DNA of 64,000 nt from Gonium pectorale (taxonomy: Eukaryota > Chlorophyta > Chlorophyceae > Chlamydomonadales > Volvocaceae): assembly GCA_001584585.1 (NCBI GenBank), contig LSYV01000001.1, positions 89,069 to 153,068 on the forward strand, given 5' to 3'. Shown here piece after piece: positions 32,340 to 43,677 of this stretch. The position numbers were made by a program, and so were the translations under genes. Below the pieces are notes generated by a model. The model had not been told where the DNA came from. It worked only from the letters and a program-made list of their open reading frames with translations, and did not search any database. Numbering within the stretch: the stretch's first letter is position 1; each line of letters opens with the position of its first letter.

Positions 32340-33020
32340 GGGAAAAAAGGAAACCCTGCACTTTACAACAGTGTCCTGGACATGTTCGCTCCCGGCTCGA
32401 AGTACTGCACGCCCTGCGCTAGCAGCTTGCCAAGGGGCCCTGGACGTCTTCATGCTCCCTGCTGCTTGGCAAGGGCTGGCAAGGGGTCCTAGACGTGTTC
32501 ACGCACCTCGGCGAGGGGTCGTGGACGACTTCATTTTTGGGCGGAGCCCCCGCCGCGAAGCGGCATTGGGGGCGGGGTTTCGGCTTTTCGGTGTTGTTCT
32601 GAAGGCTAATGAGCAAGGGCAAGCGTGTGCGCGTGTACGGCGTTTCTTGGTCAACCACTCTCCGGTCGTGGCGTGGCGAGGAAGCAGGGGAGAGGAAGCT
32701 GATGCAGAGCCATGGAGCCAGCCACGTGTCTATTGGATCTTTGGCGCTTTGAAAAGGAGATGTGTAGGAGGCGCAGCACTCCGGTAGGAAGATTGCACAG
32801 CTTCCGTAACGTAGATAGGCCGTGCTTGTCGTTGTGCGCAAAGGTTTGGGGGTTAACCACGACAATCGCTGGCACTTGCGGTTTAGAACTATAGCGCTGT
32901 GTGTATGTTGATGTACAGTTCTTCCTTCCTGATTCTGCAGTGTTACACATTGCTGTCGTCGGGACAAATCGGCTCCTGTAGCCTGCAGCACCTCTATGAG
33001 GACCTTTATGAGAACCTCTA
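32340..33020. other. no gene recognised; GC-rich palindrome
   Basis: Short degenerate repeats of CAAGGGGTCCTAGACGTGTTC type lie at about 32435-32520. The self-complementary GGGCGGAGCCCCCGCC...GGCATTGGGGGCGGG at about 32537-32577 matches the inverted form at 17095-17145. Confidence 0.45.
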
Positions 33021-33029
33021 TGAGGACAT

Positions 33030-33175
33030 GTCTTGCTCTGTACCCGCCCGCCCTATTGGAAACGTCGCGCCTTCGGGCGTGTATGACCGTAGAGGCGGGC
33101 TCCCTCTTTCTCTGCAGATTTCTTCTTTTTTGACCCCGTACCTAAAGGCTTCGTATGATCGTGTGCCGTGGCGTG
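33030..33175 (-). repeat. hairpin repeat family, copy 7 (inverted, best preserved)
   Basis: In reverse complement this is the cleanest copy: AGAAATCTGCAGAGAAAGAGG, GAGCCCGCCTCTACGG, ACACGCCCGAAGGCGCGACG, then AGGGCGGGCGGGTAC. On the plus strand it presents CCCTCTTTCTCTGCAG, a splice-acceptor-like sequence. Confidence 0.75.
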
Positions 33176-33179
33176 TGAA

Positions 33180-33764
33180 GGCGAATGGACGCCTGCGAGG
33201 CCCCTTTCCTGCCTTCCTAGTCAAGGGGTAGAACAAGGCTGACCCCCGAGGCGAGCCCCAGTCGTTTTAACTTCCTTGTGGAAGTGATTTCTGATCATTC
33301 ACGAGTACGGGACCGGGAAGAGTCAGAGGCCATGCTTGCGTGACACGATTGCAGTGCCCTGGAGATTGCATGCGATTGCCTACTTGGTGTGTCACCGACG
33401 ACATGCACCTGTTCTCTGTCCACGAGTGCAGCGCATCCCCAGCGGGAGGGCGCTGGCGCTGCTGGTGAGGTATTGTGAGGCTTTGTGGGTGTGAGAGTCC
33501 ATGCGTGTGTGAGGTGTATGCGCTTCTGGGAAGGAGGACCGTTGCGATGTTTGCGTCTAGGAAACCAACCGGTTGTCCAAGGGTGGCCCCAGCCACAATG
33601 CTGTGTTTGCCGTGCTTGCTGGCACGGATGGACGGCCGTGCGAGTTGCCTGCTCTGAAGTGGGCGCGGGTTCGTGCTTTCTTACGGAACAGAGCTTTGGG
33701 TACCCGACCAACTGCACTATTTGCTGCGCCTTGGGCCGCGACAACGCAGGACCTCAAAAGTCGC
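33180..33764. other. no gene recognised
   Basis: Nothing could be assigned between the hairpin repeat and the 490-bp dispersed repeat. Confidence 0.4.
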
Positions 33765-34250
33765 GTCCATGGGCCGGTCAGCATTGGAAAGCTGCCCCAC
33801 CCAAACAACGTCAACTGCGCCGGAAAAAAGCTGTGAGATATGTACATACCGCTGCTGGGCGTACGGCCTCTGATTTCCTTGCTGGCGCTCACAACTCTCG
33901 CAACCATGTCAACTCATGGGCCAGCAGGACCCGGCTCGGCCACGACTAAACCCGCACAAGTCAAGCGGGGCTTCTCCAACGAGCGTTGGTGCCCACTTGC
34001 GGACAAACACTGGGGTTCATGACGGGTTGACACGGTTGTGTCTATTTTTGTCGCTCCCCTACCCCTTCGGGTGGGTGCGTGCGGGTGCGGGTCATGTAAA
34101 ACCGGTTGCCCCTGCCCATGCATCCGCTACGGTACACATACACGCTCCACCCTTCATGACCTAAATCCCCGGTACGGTCTCACGGGGCTCCGTCCTTTTC
34201 CAAGCTTCAAGGACGCTTTTCCCCTACTTGTCAGCCCTGCAATGCACTGA
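33765..34250 (+). repeat. dispersed repeat of about 490 bp, copy 2
   Basis: Inverted partner of 16447-16950. Both start abruptly at the GTCCATGGGC/GCCCATGGAC block and share several long identical blocks. No conserved coding frame. Confidence 0.7.
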
Positions 34251-36350
34251 GTCCCTGCTAGCGCCACACAGCTCCAACGGACTGCTTCCCAGCGCCTAGA
34301 ACCCCTGATCGCAACTCAATGGCACGAGCTCCGAGCGCTGTGCATTACAGCGGGCCGCGCGGCCGCCTCTCTTACCGAGCAACCGAGCGTGCATTTCCCG
34401 CTGGTCCACGGCCCGCAGGCAGGCCCCGCTGCACCTCGGCCCCCTCGCTCCCCGCGCTGCGCGAACGCGAAGGCGAAGCGTGCCCACGTGTCTTGCATAC
34501 ACCACAACAGGCCCTAATCCCTCTGGAATCCCTCTGGAGCTGGGCCCCACGATAACACTATCACTTTCGCGCTTACGCTCGTCGTATGCGTCGTTCCATT
34601 TCACCACAACAGGCCCAGCCGCACCAGCGTGACCTCGAGGGAGGCGGTCAACAGCGGAGGGAAGGACACGCTCTGCTGGGCAGCTGGCTGGCATGGTGGA
34701 TGTTGGTCAAGGCCCAACCCTTCAAGGTGCGGCACCTTCCGCGCTCCCGCATGCGTATAGGCAACCCGTAAATGGCGCGTCCGGGCCGACCCGCCGGCCA
34801 CCCCTCCTCCCTTCGCCGCAGCGGCATGGGCTGGCATGGTGGACGTTGGCCAAGGCGCATCGGTTGTCGGAAACAATTGTTGTACCTGTGGGACGGTACA
34901 CTGCACTGTCTGCACATGGCGCTAATCGGGCACGTCACCCAAAGGGTCCTCTCCGGACCACCACATACCTGTGTACACCAGCACCTGGGGTGCATGGCGT
35001 TGGGAGCCTGGGACGGGTGTGATGCAGGCCAAGCGCGGACGGAGCATACAGGCAACCCCGACAACGAGCACCGGGTTGGCGCAGCTCTATCTGTACATTT
35101 GGGCGCTGTGCGATATTCGATGACTGGATGGGAATAGAAGTGGCCCGAGCAGTGCAATCACACGATCGTGGCTTCGGCGGCGGCGCGAACTGGAATTGTT
35201 GCCGGCTTGGAACAGCAACATCACGAGGAGCCGTACAGCGGCGCTACAAGCACGACTCCTCCCCTGCTTACTGGATTGCATACCGTCGCTGGGCGTTCCG
35301 TCTGGGCAGGTCCGGCGCACGCGTTTTCTTTATCGCTGCCTCCGCTGGCCGTCGATGGTTCGATGGCGGAGTCGGCAATGCCGCCGAGCACGCCCAAGAC
35401 AGTCCCAGCGATACAATATCGACGCACTGAGACGGGGGGGCACGTCTCTTTATCTGCCTTGCCCGCATTGCCTCGTCTCTGCCCACCCCACTGGCAACTC
35501 TACGGCTTCCGGTGTGTTTGTCCGTAGATGTTAGTTCCCTCTCTGCAGCTTCCCATATTTCAACACTCTCATAAGGGTCGCCACACGCGACCCCGCCATT
35601 TGCAGACTGCGCTGTGACAACGAGATGCGTCCAGGCCATAAACATGAGCGGTTGGTTGGGAGCTTGTGTGCTCTGTTAGCGAGACGCACTTGTTGATCGG
35701 CTTGCGCGTTTGAGCGACCGTGTGTGGGGCCAAGGAAACCCAGGAGCGCCAAGCAGTGAAAGCCGTTACAACGTCAGAGCCTTGCAATGCGCCGAAACAA
35801 CTGAAATACTGTGATGCTGTGAGCGCGTAAAAAAGGTCCTCTGTTCGCCGACCAGCCACCACCATCTCTCGGCACCTGGTAATTCAGCCATTTGTTACCC
35901 TCCATCAGCTCTACCCGGTGCCGCCCGAGACCCGACCAAAGCAAGGCGTAGCACTGCAGACGCAAGCAGGAAGAACTGTACGTGTGCATACCCATGTCGG
36001 AAGTCGACAGCATAAGTGTACAAGGCATGCCGCTTGCGAGTTGCGACAGACATGATCGTGCAAAATCCAGACTGCCACACTCCACGCCGACAAGCAGCAC
36101 TACATGGCCTCAGCCACGAAAGCCATGGCATCTTCCTGCCGGGCCTCTCCACCGCAGGTCTAGTTGTGTGCCTTACATTTATTCAGGGTAGAGACCGTAT
36201 TGTCCGACATCTACATGGCTGGCCGCGAGGCTTTCACTACCGTAACGGCCTCGTCCCATCCAGCACCGACCTGGGGCATCAGGATACCGCCCGATACACG
36301 AAAGCGCTTGAAGGCCGCCGAGCACAACCAACTTCGGCGCCAGGCCCCCT
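34251..36350. other. no gene recognised; short direct repeat
   Basis: A 28-bp block, GGCTGGCATGGTGGA[T/C]GTTGG, occurs at about 34688 and 34829. No conserved protein or exon chain was found, and most frames overlap on both strands. Confidence 0.4.
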
Positions 36351-36467
36351 TCAGGGGAAGGTCTTGTGCACAAGGCGCCGCACTGCCGCCGCGCCAATGA
36401 CGAGCAGGACGCCCACCATCAGCCCCGCGCCGACGAGGACCCGGGTCCCGAACGCCAGATACCCTTG
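36351..36467 (-). CDS. possible last exon of a C-terminally membrane-anchored protein
   Basis: After an acceptor-like GAGCCAG the minus frame reads QGYLAFGTRVLVGAG and then a hydrophobic stretch VGVLLVIGAAAV, followed by RRLVHKTFP and a stop at 36351. That is the shape of a tail anchor. Upstream on the same strand the minisatellite at 36522-36617 encodes ADEAKAAG repeats in a different frame, which could be an earlier exon. No family is recognised and no start is located. Confidence 0.2.
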   Translation of the reverse strand, partial: QGYLAFGTRVLVGAGLMVGVLLVIGAAAVRRLVHKTFP

Positions 36468-36521
36468 CTGGCTCGAGCCAGCGGCTCGTCCGCGCCGGCG
36501 CCCTCGACCGCACCGGCGGCG

Positions 36522-36617
36522 GCCGCCTTGGCCTCGTCCGCGCCCGCCGCCTTGGCCTCGTCCGCGCCCGCCGCCTTGGCCTCGTCCGCGCCCGCCGCTT
36601 TGGCCTCGTCCGCGCCC
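36522..36617 (+). repeat. 24-bp minisatellite, four units
   Basis: GCCGCCTTGGCCTCGTCC plus GCGCCC repeats four times, with one C-to-T change in the last unit. Because the unit is a multiple of three, every open frame shows an 8-residue repeat (ALASSAPA on plus, ADEAKAAG on minus). Confidence 0.95.
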
Positions 36618-36957
36618 ACAGGCCCGCTGCCCCGCTCTCCCGCGTACAGTTTATTTTACAGTACCCGGGCCTCACCGGACGCCCGGCCCTGCTGCCCTTT
36701 ATTCCTGTGGAAATGGGAGGTGACTTACCCGTTGTGCACCCACCGCCTGGCCATGTGTGCGGGGCAATCAGTGGTAATGATGGAAAGCGGCATCCGTTCC
36801 CTTTTGCAGTCACCCTTCCTCACTATCAGCTCTTCAGTTGGTCGTACCTGTTGAGTTGTCGACGGGCATGCGTGCTGTTGCGAGCTTGCTACCAGACTGG
36901 CATCCACCCTGTCAAACCAGCATTCCAGTTGTCTTCCGCCACTGCATCGCCGCCTAC

Positions 36958-37210
36958 GGATAAAAAAAGAGAACCAGAAACGGGGAAGGCAGCCTCTGCG
37001 GACATACACACCCGAGGGTGTGATGTTTCCAGCAGGGCGCCGAGTACAGGGCATGGCGGGCGAGGTATACGAGCAGACGGCCCCCCCCCCGGTGTGTTAC
37101 CAGAGTAGTTACCTGACTATAAGTAGAGGGTCCGGCAAGCGGTCGACGACGGGGCCAGTCCATCGGCGGCCAGCGGTTACCATTCGCGGGTCGCCCAGCC
37201 CGCACCCCCG
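36958..37210 (+). repeat. hairpin repeat family, copy 8
   Basis: Reads AGAACCAGAAACGGGGAAGG, CAGCCTCTGCGGACATAC, ACACCCGAGGGTGTGATG, then CCAGCAGGGCGCC. The inner stem is CACACC-CGAG-GGTGTG, longer and fully compensated compared with other copies. The tail contains CGGCGGCCAGCGGTTACC. Confidence 0.7.
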
Positions 37211-37680
37211 AACCGCCGATACACGATACACGATACGGATACATGTTGTATCTATTGGTTAGGCTACGTTTGTACCGCCTGGCCATGTGTGCGGGGCGAT
37301 GGGCGGCAATGATGGAAGGCCGCATCATGGGTACAAAGCCGATGGGCCCGCCGGCTACAACGTGATGCCGGGTACTCCGGGGCTGGATCCGCGTGTGTAC
37401 CGCATGGCCCACCCGAACCGCCGTTGATTGCGTTGATAATGCTGTTGACGCGACGTGGTTAACCTGTGGGCGCTTCGGCTTCCGCCCTGAACTCGACTAT
37501 TCACCTCATGGTTGTGCCTATGTACTACGCTACACGATATACCATGTCGCCGCCTCACTCCCACCTTGCAAACCACGGAACCGGCACAGAGCTGCTTCAC
37601 GACCCCTCCTTAACGTAGTGTGTGTCTCCATTCTGAGAGCGGATCCAGTAGATGGTGGCGAACGGGTCCGCGGTTAAGGT
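37211..37680. other. no gene recognised
   Basis: Short frames only. This is the 3' flank of the minus-strand non-LTR element. Confidence 0.4.
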
Positions 37681-37774
37681 TTCGGTCCGGTTGGCCGTTA
37701 CCACCCCCCTGGCTATGAGTCCCGCTGCTTTGTCTACAATATGGTTGTCGTTGGTGTGTTGCACGAGTGGGAAG

Positions 37775-38119
37775 CTACTTTGTGGCTAACCGGTAACCGT
37801 ACGAGACGCGCTGTTCAAGCAAGCGCGCAATCTCGACAAACATCTCCCGATGCTTGCTGACATGGAATTTTTGTGGCTCCAGGATGATCCTCCTAATGAG
37901 GTAGAGGAAGTCGGTGTAGATATGGACGTCATCGCTTTCATCAACAGTTGCTTCCAGTGCAATTTTGATCGCCGAACTCTCACATCTTAGGATTGTGGCC
38001 AGTGGTGCGTTGAGGGCCGAGCTTTCATCGATGTACGTGGTCTCGTTTCGCGTTGCATCCCATACAGCCGCTCCCATCAGGCGCCCGTACTCCTCATCGT
38101 CTATAACTGAGCCGTCCAC
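37775..38119 (-). pseudogene. RNase H domain of the non-LTR element
   Basis: LYVDGSVIDDEEYGRLMGAAVW supplies the first catalytic Asp (VDGS at 38119-38109 on the minus strand). CESSAIKIALEA supplies the Glu, and VHIYTDFLYLIRRI the second Asp. This is the type I RNase H arrangement, and the frame stops at about 37775. RNase H at the C-terminus of a LINE is known from the I group and some plant and algal L1 elements. Confidence 0.75.
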
Positions 38120-38293
38120 GTAGAGCTGGCGGCCGCGGCCATGGGCGATGGAGATGCGCGGTGCGATGGACTACGCTAGTTCTAGGTACGCAGGGCTCGT
38201 CATGGTGAGAATCGTCGATGCGTCGACCGCGGCAGTCGTGAGGGGGTTGGGCTCCGGTCGGCGCGCTTGCTGGTGGGCTTGTCGGCGGACCCA

Positions 38294-40570
38294 TCATGGC
38301 TGCGTGGGGGTTTCAGGCGGGGGCGCCGCCGAATCCGCCGGGGTCGGTGTGGACTCAGTCCAACCGGCAGGCTGTTGGCCGGTCGCTGCCCTGAACAGCG
38401 TACCGAATAGACCGGCCTGAACTGCTGCGTTGTAATGTCGCTGCCCGCTTGAGTTGGCCAATGCGAGGATGTGCATCCCGTACCGGTACGGCTTGGTGGC
38501 TGACTCGGTACCCAGCCCGTGCAAGAGTGGGGCAGCGCTGGCATCGGGTCCCAGTGCACAAATGTCGTGGACAAGCTGGTGATGGAGCCAGCGGGAGTAC
38601 GGGGCAGCATGTTGCTGCTGCGCCATGACTAAGATGGTGAGGCAGGGGTCGCCAGACGTGGCCGCGCATTCAGCCGATGTTACCGCCCACGCGAGGGCCC
38701 TCTCTGCGTCCTCTGTGATCGGTGGGGGGTGGGCCACAGAGATCCCAAGGAACTGCACGGAAAAGGCGTCCGTGGAGCCCCCGAAGAGCTGGTCGTCTGG
38801 GTGGGGTGTACAATGTCTCGGGACTTCCGGGGCGGCGTTCAGTGGGGAGCTGAAGCGCTCTATTGTTGCTTCGAGTCCAAGTGTGAAGGCATGGCGTGGG
38901 TCGTCCGTCAGGGCGTGTTCATGTGCTTCACGCATGGAGGGTTGTGCGTGGTTTGTGCGCTTAGTGGGCTTCTAGCGTAGCATTAGCCGAGCCAGGTCCT
39001 CTGGGAGACTTCCTGGGGCTCCCAGGCGCCGGTGGACCTCTGGGTACCGCTGCTGCGTGTCCAGGTATCTCGCCTTGAGGATGTAGTACCTGTACGCGGT
39101 GAGCGTTCCCGTACATCGTCCCCGGGGGTCATATATCCGTACCATCTCATGCCCTTGCGGGTCGGGTATCCGGATTCGCCGTGTCCCGGTCTCCCCCGAC
39201 AGCCCTAGTTGAACCTCGTATAGGCCGGTTGGCTGGATGTCAACATCTGGGTTGCAGGCTTCCGTGTGGATGGTTGTGTGGGCCATGATTAACCGACGGG
39301 TACGGCTACCGTCTGGCTTGACCTTGGTCCACCGGCCCTGGCGTTGGGTGTTGGTAAGGTGGAGGTCTATGGGGGGCGGTGGTGGCCGTGCCGGTGGTGG
39401 GTGGGAGGTTGTGGTATACTGCGAGGTGTTGCTCCCAGTCCTCATGCCGTTCTGCTAGGGCACTAAAAGGGTCGGTTGTATTGTCCCACTGAACCTCGCG
39501 CAGGGATTGGCCAGCTACTGCTCCGTAGCGCCTACAGGTTCCTCGATCTCGCCCGGAGTACTTCATTTGCTTGTACGTCGTAAGTGCTGCTTTGGAGATC
39601 ACTGTGGGCTTCCAAGCTATGACATAGTAGTCTGCGCGTACGTCCTGCGTTGAGCGTTTCCGACTCGTGGTGGGCAAGGCATTGAGCTGCTTGCGTTTTC
39701 GTGCCGTGCCCAGGGCTGTGACCAATTTTACGGGACCTCCTGCGATTGTTGCGATGCGGTCGATGTCATTGTAGAGGCCTTACGCCAGCTGTTGTGCGGG
39801 GGTCACATCGGGCGTAGGGCGGGTTTGGTGACCGCGTGCCTGGACCTTACAGTTCGGCACACCATGTAGGGCCGCACTGCGCACGTTCCGCCAGTGTGAG
39901 TGCGTCCGACTGCCGGCCCCCACTGGCGATGCCGCGTCAGGTGGTGTGTGGGCTATCGTATCGGCGGCCTGGGGTTATTGCCGCCGCGGTGCTGTCTGTT
40001 TGCGACTGCGATGGCGTGGCCTGCTACGGTGTCTTGGTTGCGCGTTGGCCTCTGGGGTTTGTTCAACCGTGTCATCCCAGCCGCCCGGCCTTTTTGCCGC
40101 AGGTGGAGGTATGGCACAGGGGGCGGGCGGTCCAACCGACTCATCCTCATCGTGGAGCCTGAGACTGCGGCTCTGGGTGGCGGCGGGTGGGTTGGTGGTA
40201 GCCGCTCCCCAGCTTCTCGCTGGTATCACGCCGGGTGGAGTGGCTGTCGGCGGCCCTCCGCCTCCTATTTCCGCCAGGTACTTAAGTACTGGGTTGTCGG
40301 TTGGGGTCTCGTGCTGCGTCATTGTTCGTGTTGCGTAATATATGGGGTGTCCTTGATGCCACCCTTGGCGTGGGCGGTGTGGGTCCAAACTGAGATCCCA
40401 TTCGAGGATGCTGGGGATGTCGTGGCGCAGGGCTGTAAAATGCCTGGGTGCATGCATGATGAAACGGGTTCCGGGCTCGCAGTCGCGGTCGGTGCGGTCC
40501 AATAGGGCTCCATGTATCCATGCATCGTCTGTCCGTAGTGAGGGATTGTCTGTTTGGGTGTTTTCGTCAA
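38294..40570 (-). pseudogene. non-LTR element, middle region and unknown domain
   Basis: Several overlapping frames form a chain: 40570-39975, 39725-39306, 39445-38972 and 38935-38294. The last has a pattern SSPLN, LFGGSTDAFSVQF, ALAWAVTSAE, CLTILVMAQ, YSRWLHHQLVH. I associate this with a poorly characterised domain seen in other algal mobile elements, but that is recollection only and unverified. No catalytic motif is claimed. Confidence 0.45.
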
Positions 40571-40742
40571 TGTAAAGCTGTCGTCGTTGCCGGGTCGTCA
40601 GCTTGCGGGATTTGCTCCCCTTGGGGCTAATGAGTTGCGCTGGTGCTCCACCTCGCCCTGTGTCTCTTTCGCAGGCGACAGCGGCGACGCACGGGCGCCT
40701 ATGTGGCAGTCGGCTGGGCCGGCGTTATCTACAGGCGAGTCA

Positions 40743-41606
40743 TTATCCTTTGTGTGTGGGGGGGGGGCCGGGCATGTCGGTGTTCCTTGCGTCGCTGGGG
40801 TTTTGGGCTTTGGGGGTGGCCCTGAGCAAGGTAGTAATGTCGGTCTGTCGGTCGGGCTTGGGCAGGGTGACATCGTCGTACATTTTTGCCAGGGGAAGGC
40901 TGGGTGGGAGGCGTCGCAGGTCGCGCTGCAAAGGTTTCGTACAGCGGTGCTTTCCAGGGTTTTGCGTGTGGGGCATGGGATTACAGCGCAAGCTCAGGGC
41001 TAGGGAGAGCCGGTTGAGGGCTATCATGTGTCTGGGTTTCACTGCATGCGTGGGGAATAGCCTACGGAGCTCGTCGGTGTCTATGAGGTGCGCTCGGCTG
41101 TTCTTGTCGACCAGTTCCCCCAGGCAGATGCCAAGGCCCGTGAGGGTCAGGATGGCGCGTTCCTGGGTCGTGTTGGAAGCGTCCTGGGAGATACCCACAC
41201 CAGTCGTACGGAGGGTGTGCAGCAGGTGACAGAGGCCAGCTTTGAGGGTTGTCCGTTGTGCATCTGCTCTAGCCCGCTTTCGATCTGTATGGCCAGTTGT
41301 TTGAGACCTGAATCTTGCGTCTTGGCCCAGTGCTAAGGCGTCTATGTGGTCTGCCCGTGATGCCTGCAGGTCGAGTAGTCGACGTGCGAGCACCTCAAGG
41401 CGGCCGTTATCGTTCAGGGACAGTTGTAGTGCCCGGCTTGCCCGTTGGGCATACTCCTCGCGCAGAGAGCCGACCCCGAGGCCAAATGATGTGACAGGCA
41501 GGAGGATCGCTCTTGTGGGGCACTCCATGGGGAGGCCACAGCATTTCCGCTCTATCCGTGCGATGAGGGAGTCGAGGCGCGCAATATCCCCTGGGCCGTA
41601 TGCCAT
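40743..41606 (-). pseudogene. non-LTR element, post-RT region
   Basis: A 287-codon frame continues the RT with IARLDSLIARIERKCCGLP, a helical stretch matching the LINE thumb/connection pattern. It contains no enzyme motif I can name. It overlaps the preceding frame, showing a frameshift between them. Confidence 0.6.
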
Positions 41607-43572
41607 GATGGGCAGGGTGGTTGCGATTTGAGGGCTTTATGCATTGCTTGATGATGTTGATACACTGCCGCGGGGACGCCTGAGACCTGGCTAGTTGCTC
41701 CCTTTTCTCTTTGGTTTCGTTGTAGATTTCCTTGACATGGGTCTTCCAGTTTAGTGTCAGGGTGATGTGCGAGCCAAGGTAACGGTATGCCTCTGTGGGC
41801 CGTTTGTACGGTATCGGCTTCCCGCAGATTGGCACCAGCCCGCACAGCGTGGCCTTCAGGCGCCTGTCGTCCGTGGGTCCCTTCAGTGTATTGTCGGCCC
41901 TCGCTGACCGGTGCAAAACGCCCGTAACCGCTCATTTTTGGTGGTTCACATGCAGGCCAGCCCACGATGAGAACCGTCCGATCTTGTCGCATTGGACTTT
42001 GATGTTTTCCACCGTGTTCGTGCCCACGGCTAGGTCATCTGCGTACGCGCCTGCGCCATAGTTGTGCATGTCATTCTCTGTCCTCGTCAGGCACCCGTAC
42101 CTGTACCCTCTGCCACCTACCCGCAGCCAGCGGAGGAGGGGTTCGATGAAAATGATGAACAGTATCGGTGACAGCGTGTCGCCCTGGATGGTGCCACGTT
42201 CGATGGGGATGGCTCTGGTGCAGCCGTGCTCTGTGCGGACACAGGTGCGGGCTTGGCTGTAGAGGTTTCGGACGACCTCAATCAGATCCGCGGGCAGGTG
42301 TAGGTCGTACATAATCTGAAGCAGCTTGTCGCGGTCTATTGTATTAAATGCGCTCGAGAAGTCAATATATGCGACGTACAAGTCCTGACACGTTAGTCCC
42401 GCATCTTCAACCATGTGCAGCAAGTTTTGGGTCTGCCTTTCCGTGTTGCGGTACTGGGTGAAGCCCTCCTGTGCAGCATCGAGGAGGTCCAGGGTGGCTG
42501 CTGCTTCCGCAATGGATCGTGTGATTAGACTGGTCCACTGTTTGTACATGGATTTTGCTAGCGCGATAGGGCGCTGATTGTCTAGGCTAAGGGGATCATC
42601 TTTTCTTGTAGAGCAGGACCGTTTCGCTCTCCGTCCAGGCACTGGGCGTTTCCGCCTTGAACCACATGACCATGTGCAGTGTGTGGAGTGCTGAGTGCAG
42701 GCTGGTGGGCAGGATCTGCAGGAGCTTGTTCGGTATGCCGTCTGGGCTGGTGCTCTTGTTTCGAGAGACTGGAGGCAGCGGTCTAAATTTATGCGATCGG
42801 CGATATTGGGGAGGAGGGTAGGAGGGGAGGAGCGTTGGGGTGCATCCTCTGGGCGGTGTTTTCCGGTCCGCGGGCCGAACGCGGGGGCTGCTTGTGAGCT
42901 GTAGTATGTGTGGATAGCGTCGAGGATGTCCGGCCCTGCGGTTGCCACTGCCCCAGTGGTGGGGTGACGTACGGCGGGGAGGCCGTGTGGCTTGTCACCT
43001 CGTGCAATAATTCGTCTATGCCCTTGCCTTGGTCGGGTTGCCAAGAGTTTGTGTATTGCCTTCCGTCCTGCTTCTATTCTTTGAACCCTAATCCGTTTAC
43101 ACGCTTCCCGGATTTTGGATCGTGTGTCCCTCAGGGCGCCCAGGAGCTCGTCTTCTGTCCGCTGTGGTGCGCTGGCCGCGGGCGCCTCATTGGGGCCTTC
43201 CGAGTTTTCCAACTCGGCGGCCGTCTGCAGGGCCGTTCCGGCGGCGGGGCACATGCTTGGCACGGCGTCGGCACTTTCCAGTGGCTCCTCGAGGTCGTAA
43301 TGTGTGCCCATTTCCTCGTCTCCGGCTTCCAGCGGCTTGGGAGCTCCTACAGCTGATTCGGAGGTGGGTGTTGCGGGTGGCCGAGGTGTGGTCTTTCGCA
43401 ATTCTGCGAGCTGGGCCTTGACCCCGCGCTGGTCCCGAACCAGGTTACGTAGTTCCTTCCATAGCCAGCTCGAGGGATGGCTCTTGTGGCGTTTTGAGCT
43501 CGCACTCCGACAACAGGACCGATAGCGCCTTGTCAAGGACTCCCTGGATTTGTGTCGCCATATCCTGGACAT
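41407..43572 (-). pseudogene. non-LTR reverse transcriptase (frameshifted)
   Basis: RT motifs appear in the expected order: SPDGIPNK (about 42745, in a shifted frame), NQRPIALAK, AYIDFSSAFNTID (motif A), GTIQGDTLSPILF (motif B), AYADDLAVGT (motif C, YADD at 42034-42045), FSSWAGLHVN and EAYRYLGSHITLTLNW. Two compensating one-base indels bracket the PDG motif; the later one is an extra A in an A run near 42600. A further frameshift lies after 41932. The catalytic YADD is intact. Confidence 0.85.
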
Positions 43573-43677
43573 TGACCCCCTGGACCCTCGCGTCCTTCCT
43601 CAGGGCCGCTATGGCGGCATGTATATCAGGTGACGGGAACGAAAGGATGGCCCTTCCCTGCAGTGTCTACCTAAACC

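Larger units (their letters stand above)
37700..43573 (-). mobile_element. decayed non-LTR retrotransposon with RT and RNase H
   Basis: The minus strand carries, in order, a linker plus RT (43.57-41.4 kb), a long RT-thumb/connection region (to about 40.7 kb), unknown middle parts (40.6-39.0 kb), a domain of unknown function (38.94-38.29 kb) and RNase H (38.12-37.78 kb). The frame changes at least six times, so the copy is dead. No endonuclease is visible, so the 5' end is truncated or lost at about 43.6 kb. Confidence 0.8.

Noticed and set aside
31065..32787. 475- and 315-codon plus-strand frames over the LINE
   Set aside because: They are Gly/Ala/Arg-rich antisense shadows of the minus-strand LINE ORF2 fragment.
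36211..36813. 200-codon minus frame rich in Arg/Thr/Pro
   Set aside because: Its core is the 24-bp minisatellite in a third frame; composition is not protein-like.
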